A stretch of DNA of 64,000 bases, taken from the NCBI RefSeq assembly GCF_001575205.1, contig NZ_LSRE01000050.1:434001-498000 (forward strand), given 5' to 3'. A program made the position numbers and the translations under genes. The notes beneath the pieces were generated by a model that had not been told where the DNA came from, did not search any database, and saw only the letters and a list, made by a program, of their open reading frames with translations. This stretch comes from Tsukamurella pseudospumae (GTDB lineage: Bacteria > Actinomycetota > Actinomycetes > Mycobacteriales > Mycobacteriaceae). This document shows positions 63,831 to 64,000 of the stretch, one piece after another; the first letter of the stretch is position 1; each line of letters begins with the position of its first letter.

Positions 63831-64000
63831 ATGACTGAGATTCCCGGCGGACTGGAAGGCGTGGTCGCGTTCTCCACCGAGATCGCGGAGCCGGACAAGC
63901 AGGGCGGGGTGCTGCGGTACCGGGGCGTCGACGTGGCCGATCTGGTGCGCAACCAGGTCACCTACGCCGAGGTGTGGGGCCTGCTGGTGGACGGGGAGTT
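63831..64000 (+). CDS. citA: Second citrate synthase (CitA-like), 5' part
   Basis: The first 56 codons are in the window. [19 protein letters not shown] and [11 protein letters not shown] match the N-terminus of citrate synthase 2 (CitA, Rv0889c). TAAGGT (63818-63823) lies seven bases upstream of the ATG and would fit a -10 box of a leaderless transcript. The gene continues past 64000. Confidence 0.9.
   Translation, partial: MTEIPGGLEGVVAFSTEIAEPDKQGGVLRYRGVDVADLVRNQVTYAEVWGLLVDGE

Overview
The window is chromosomal DNA from a high-GC mycolic-acid actinomycete (order Mycobacteriales). Base composition, codon use and gene order all fit a Tsukamurella-like genus, but the genus is an inference. 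Several blocks keep the order known from Mycobacterium tuberculosis. One is M23 peptidase / pcrA(uvrD1) / chorismate mutase / pgi / SDR / Fpg-like glycosylase (the Rv0950c-Rv0944 region). Another is accD3 / echA6 / Rv0906-like MBL protein / Rv0909-like antitoxin (Rv0904c-Rv0909). A third is the gltA2 / pdxH / citA area. No rRNA, phage, transposase or CRISPR array was seen. There is one tRNA.

Layout. 0.2-10 kb: cell-wall peptidase, UvrD-type helicase, a GjpA-like secreted protein, a GT-C membrane glycosyltransferase, chorismate mutase, and a divergent FAD-monooxygenase/TetR pair with two perfect operators. 10.2-17 kb: a sulfur island of Stf0 sulfotransferase, cysD, a 20-codon ORF, cysNC and the formylglycine-generating enzyme in one tightly overlapping operon, then a VapBC-like pair and a sulfatase carrying the CxPxR site that the enzyme matures; cysQ at 30.4 kb recycles PAP. 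17-24 kb: aldehyde dehydrogenase, pgi, a small exported protein, SDR, a YczE membrane protein with its MocR regulator, and a lipoprotein. 24.5-30 kb: small membrane proteins, then the iron uptake operon efeUO(fused)-efeB, then an Fpg/Nei protein. 30-46 kb: cysQ, two TetR switches, cobF, PPOX protein, rnhA, phosphoesterase, tRNA-Arg, a VWA protein, echA6, accD3. 45.5-52 kb: an accessory-looking regulatory cluster built around a 1265-residue XRE-nSTAND-WD40 protein, bracketed by two paralogous stand-alone LuxR-type HTH genes and followed by a double-length TetR protein. 52-64 kb: mntH with a candidate MntR box, a Pro/Thr-rich lipoprotein, a HugZ-type protein, FKBP, gltA2, aldose epimerase, a TetR/SDR switch, a frameshifted DsbA-like lipoprotein, an MFS exporter, pdxH and the start of citA.

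Two sequence-level signals are not explained by genes. First, the 9-mer GCACCGTCG (either strand) occurs about 66 times, roughly once per kilobase, against an expectation of about 2. It appears on both strands with little skew, falls in frame as Ala-Pro-Ser or Asp-Gly-Ala with otherwise less-used codons where checked, and forms an inverted pair in at least one terminator. That is the density and behaviour of an uptake-signal-like or HIP-like genomic word. Second, two 63-bp hairpin repeats 46 kb apart share a conserved loop and show compensatory stem changes; each lies just after a stop codon.
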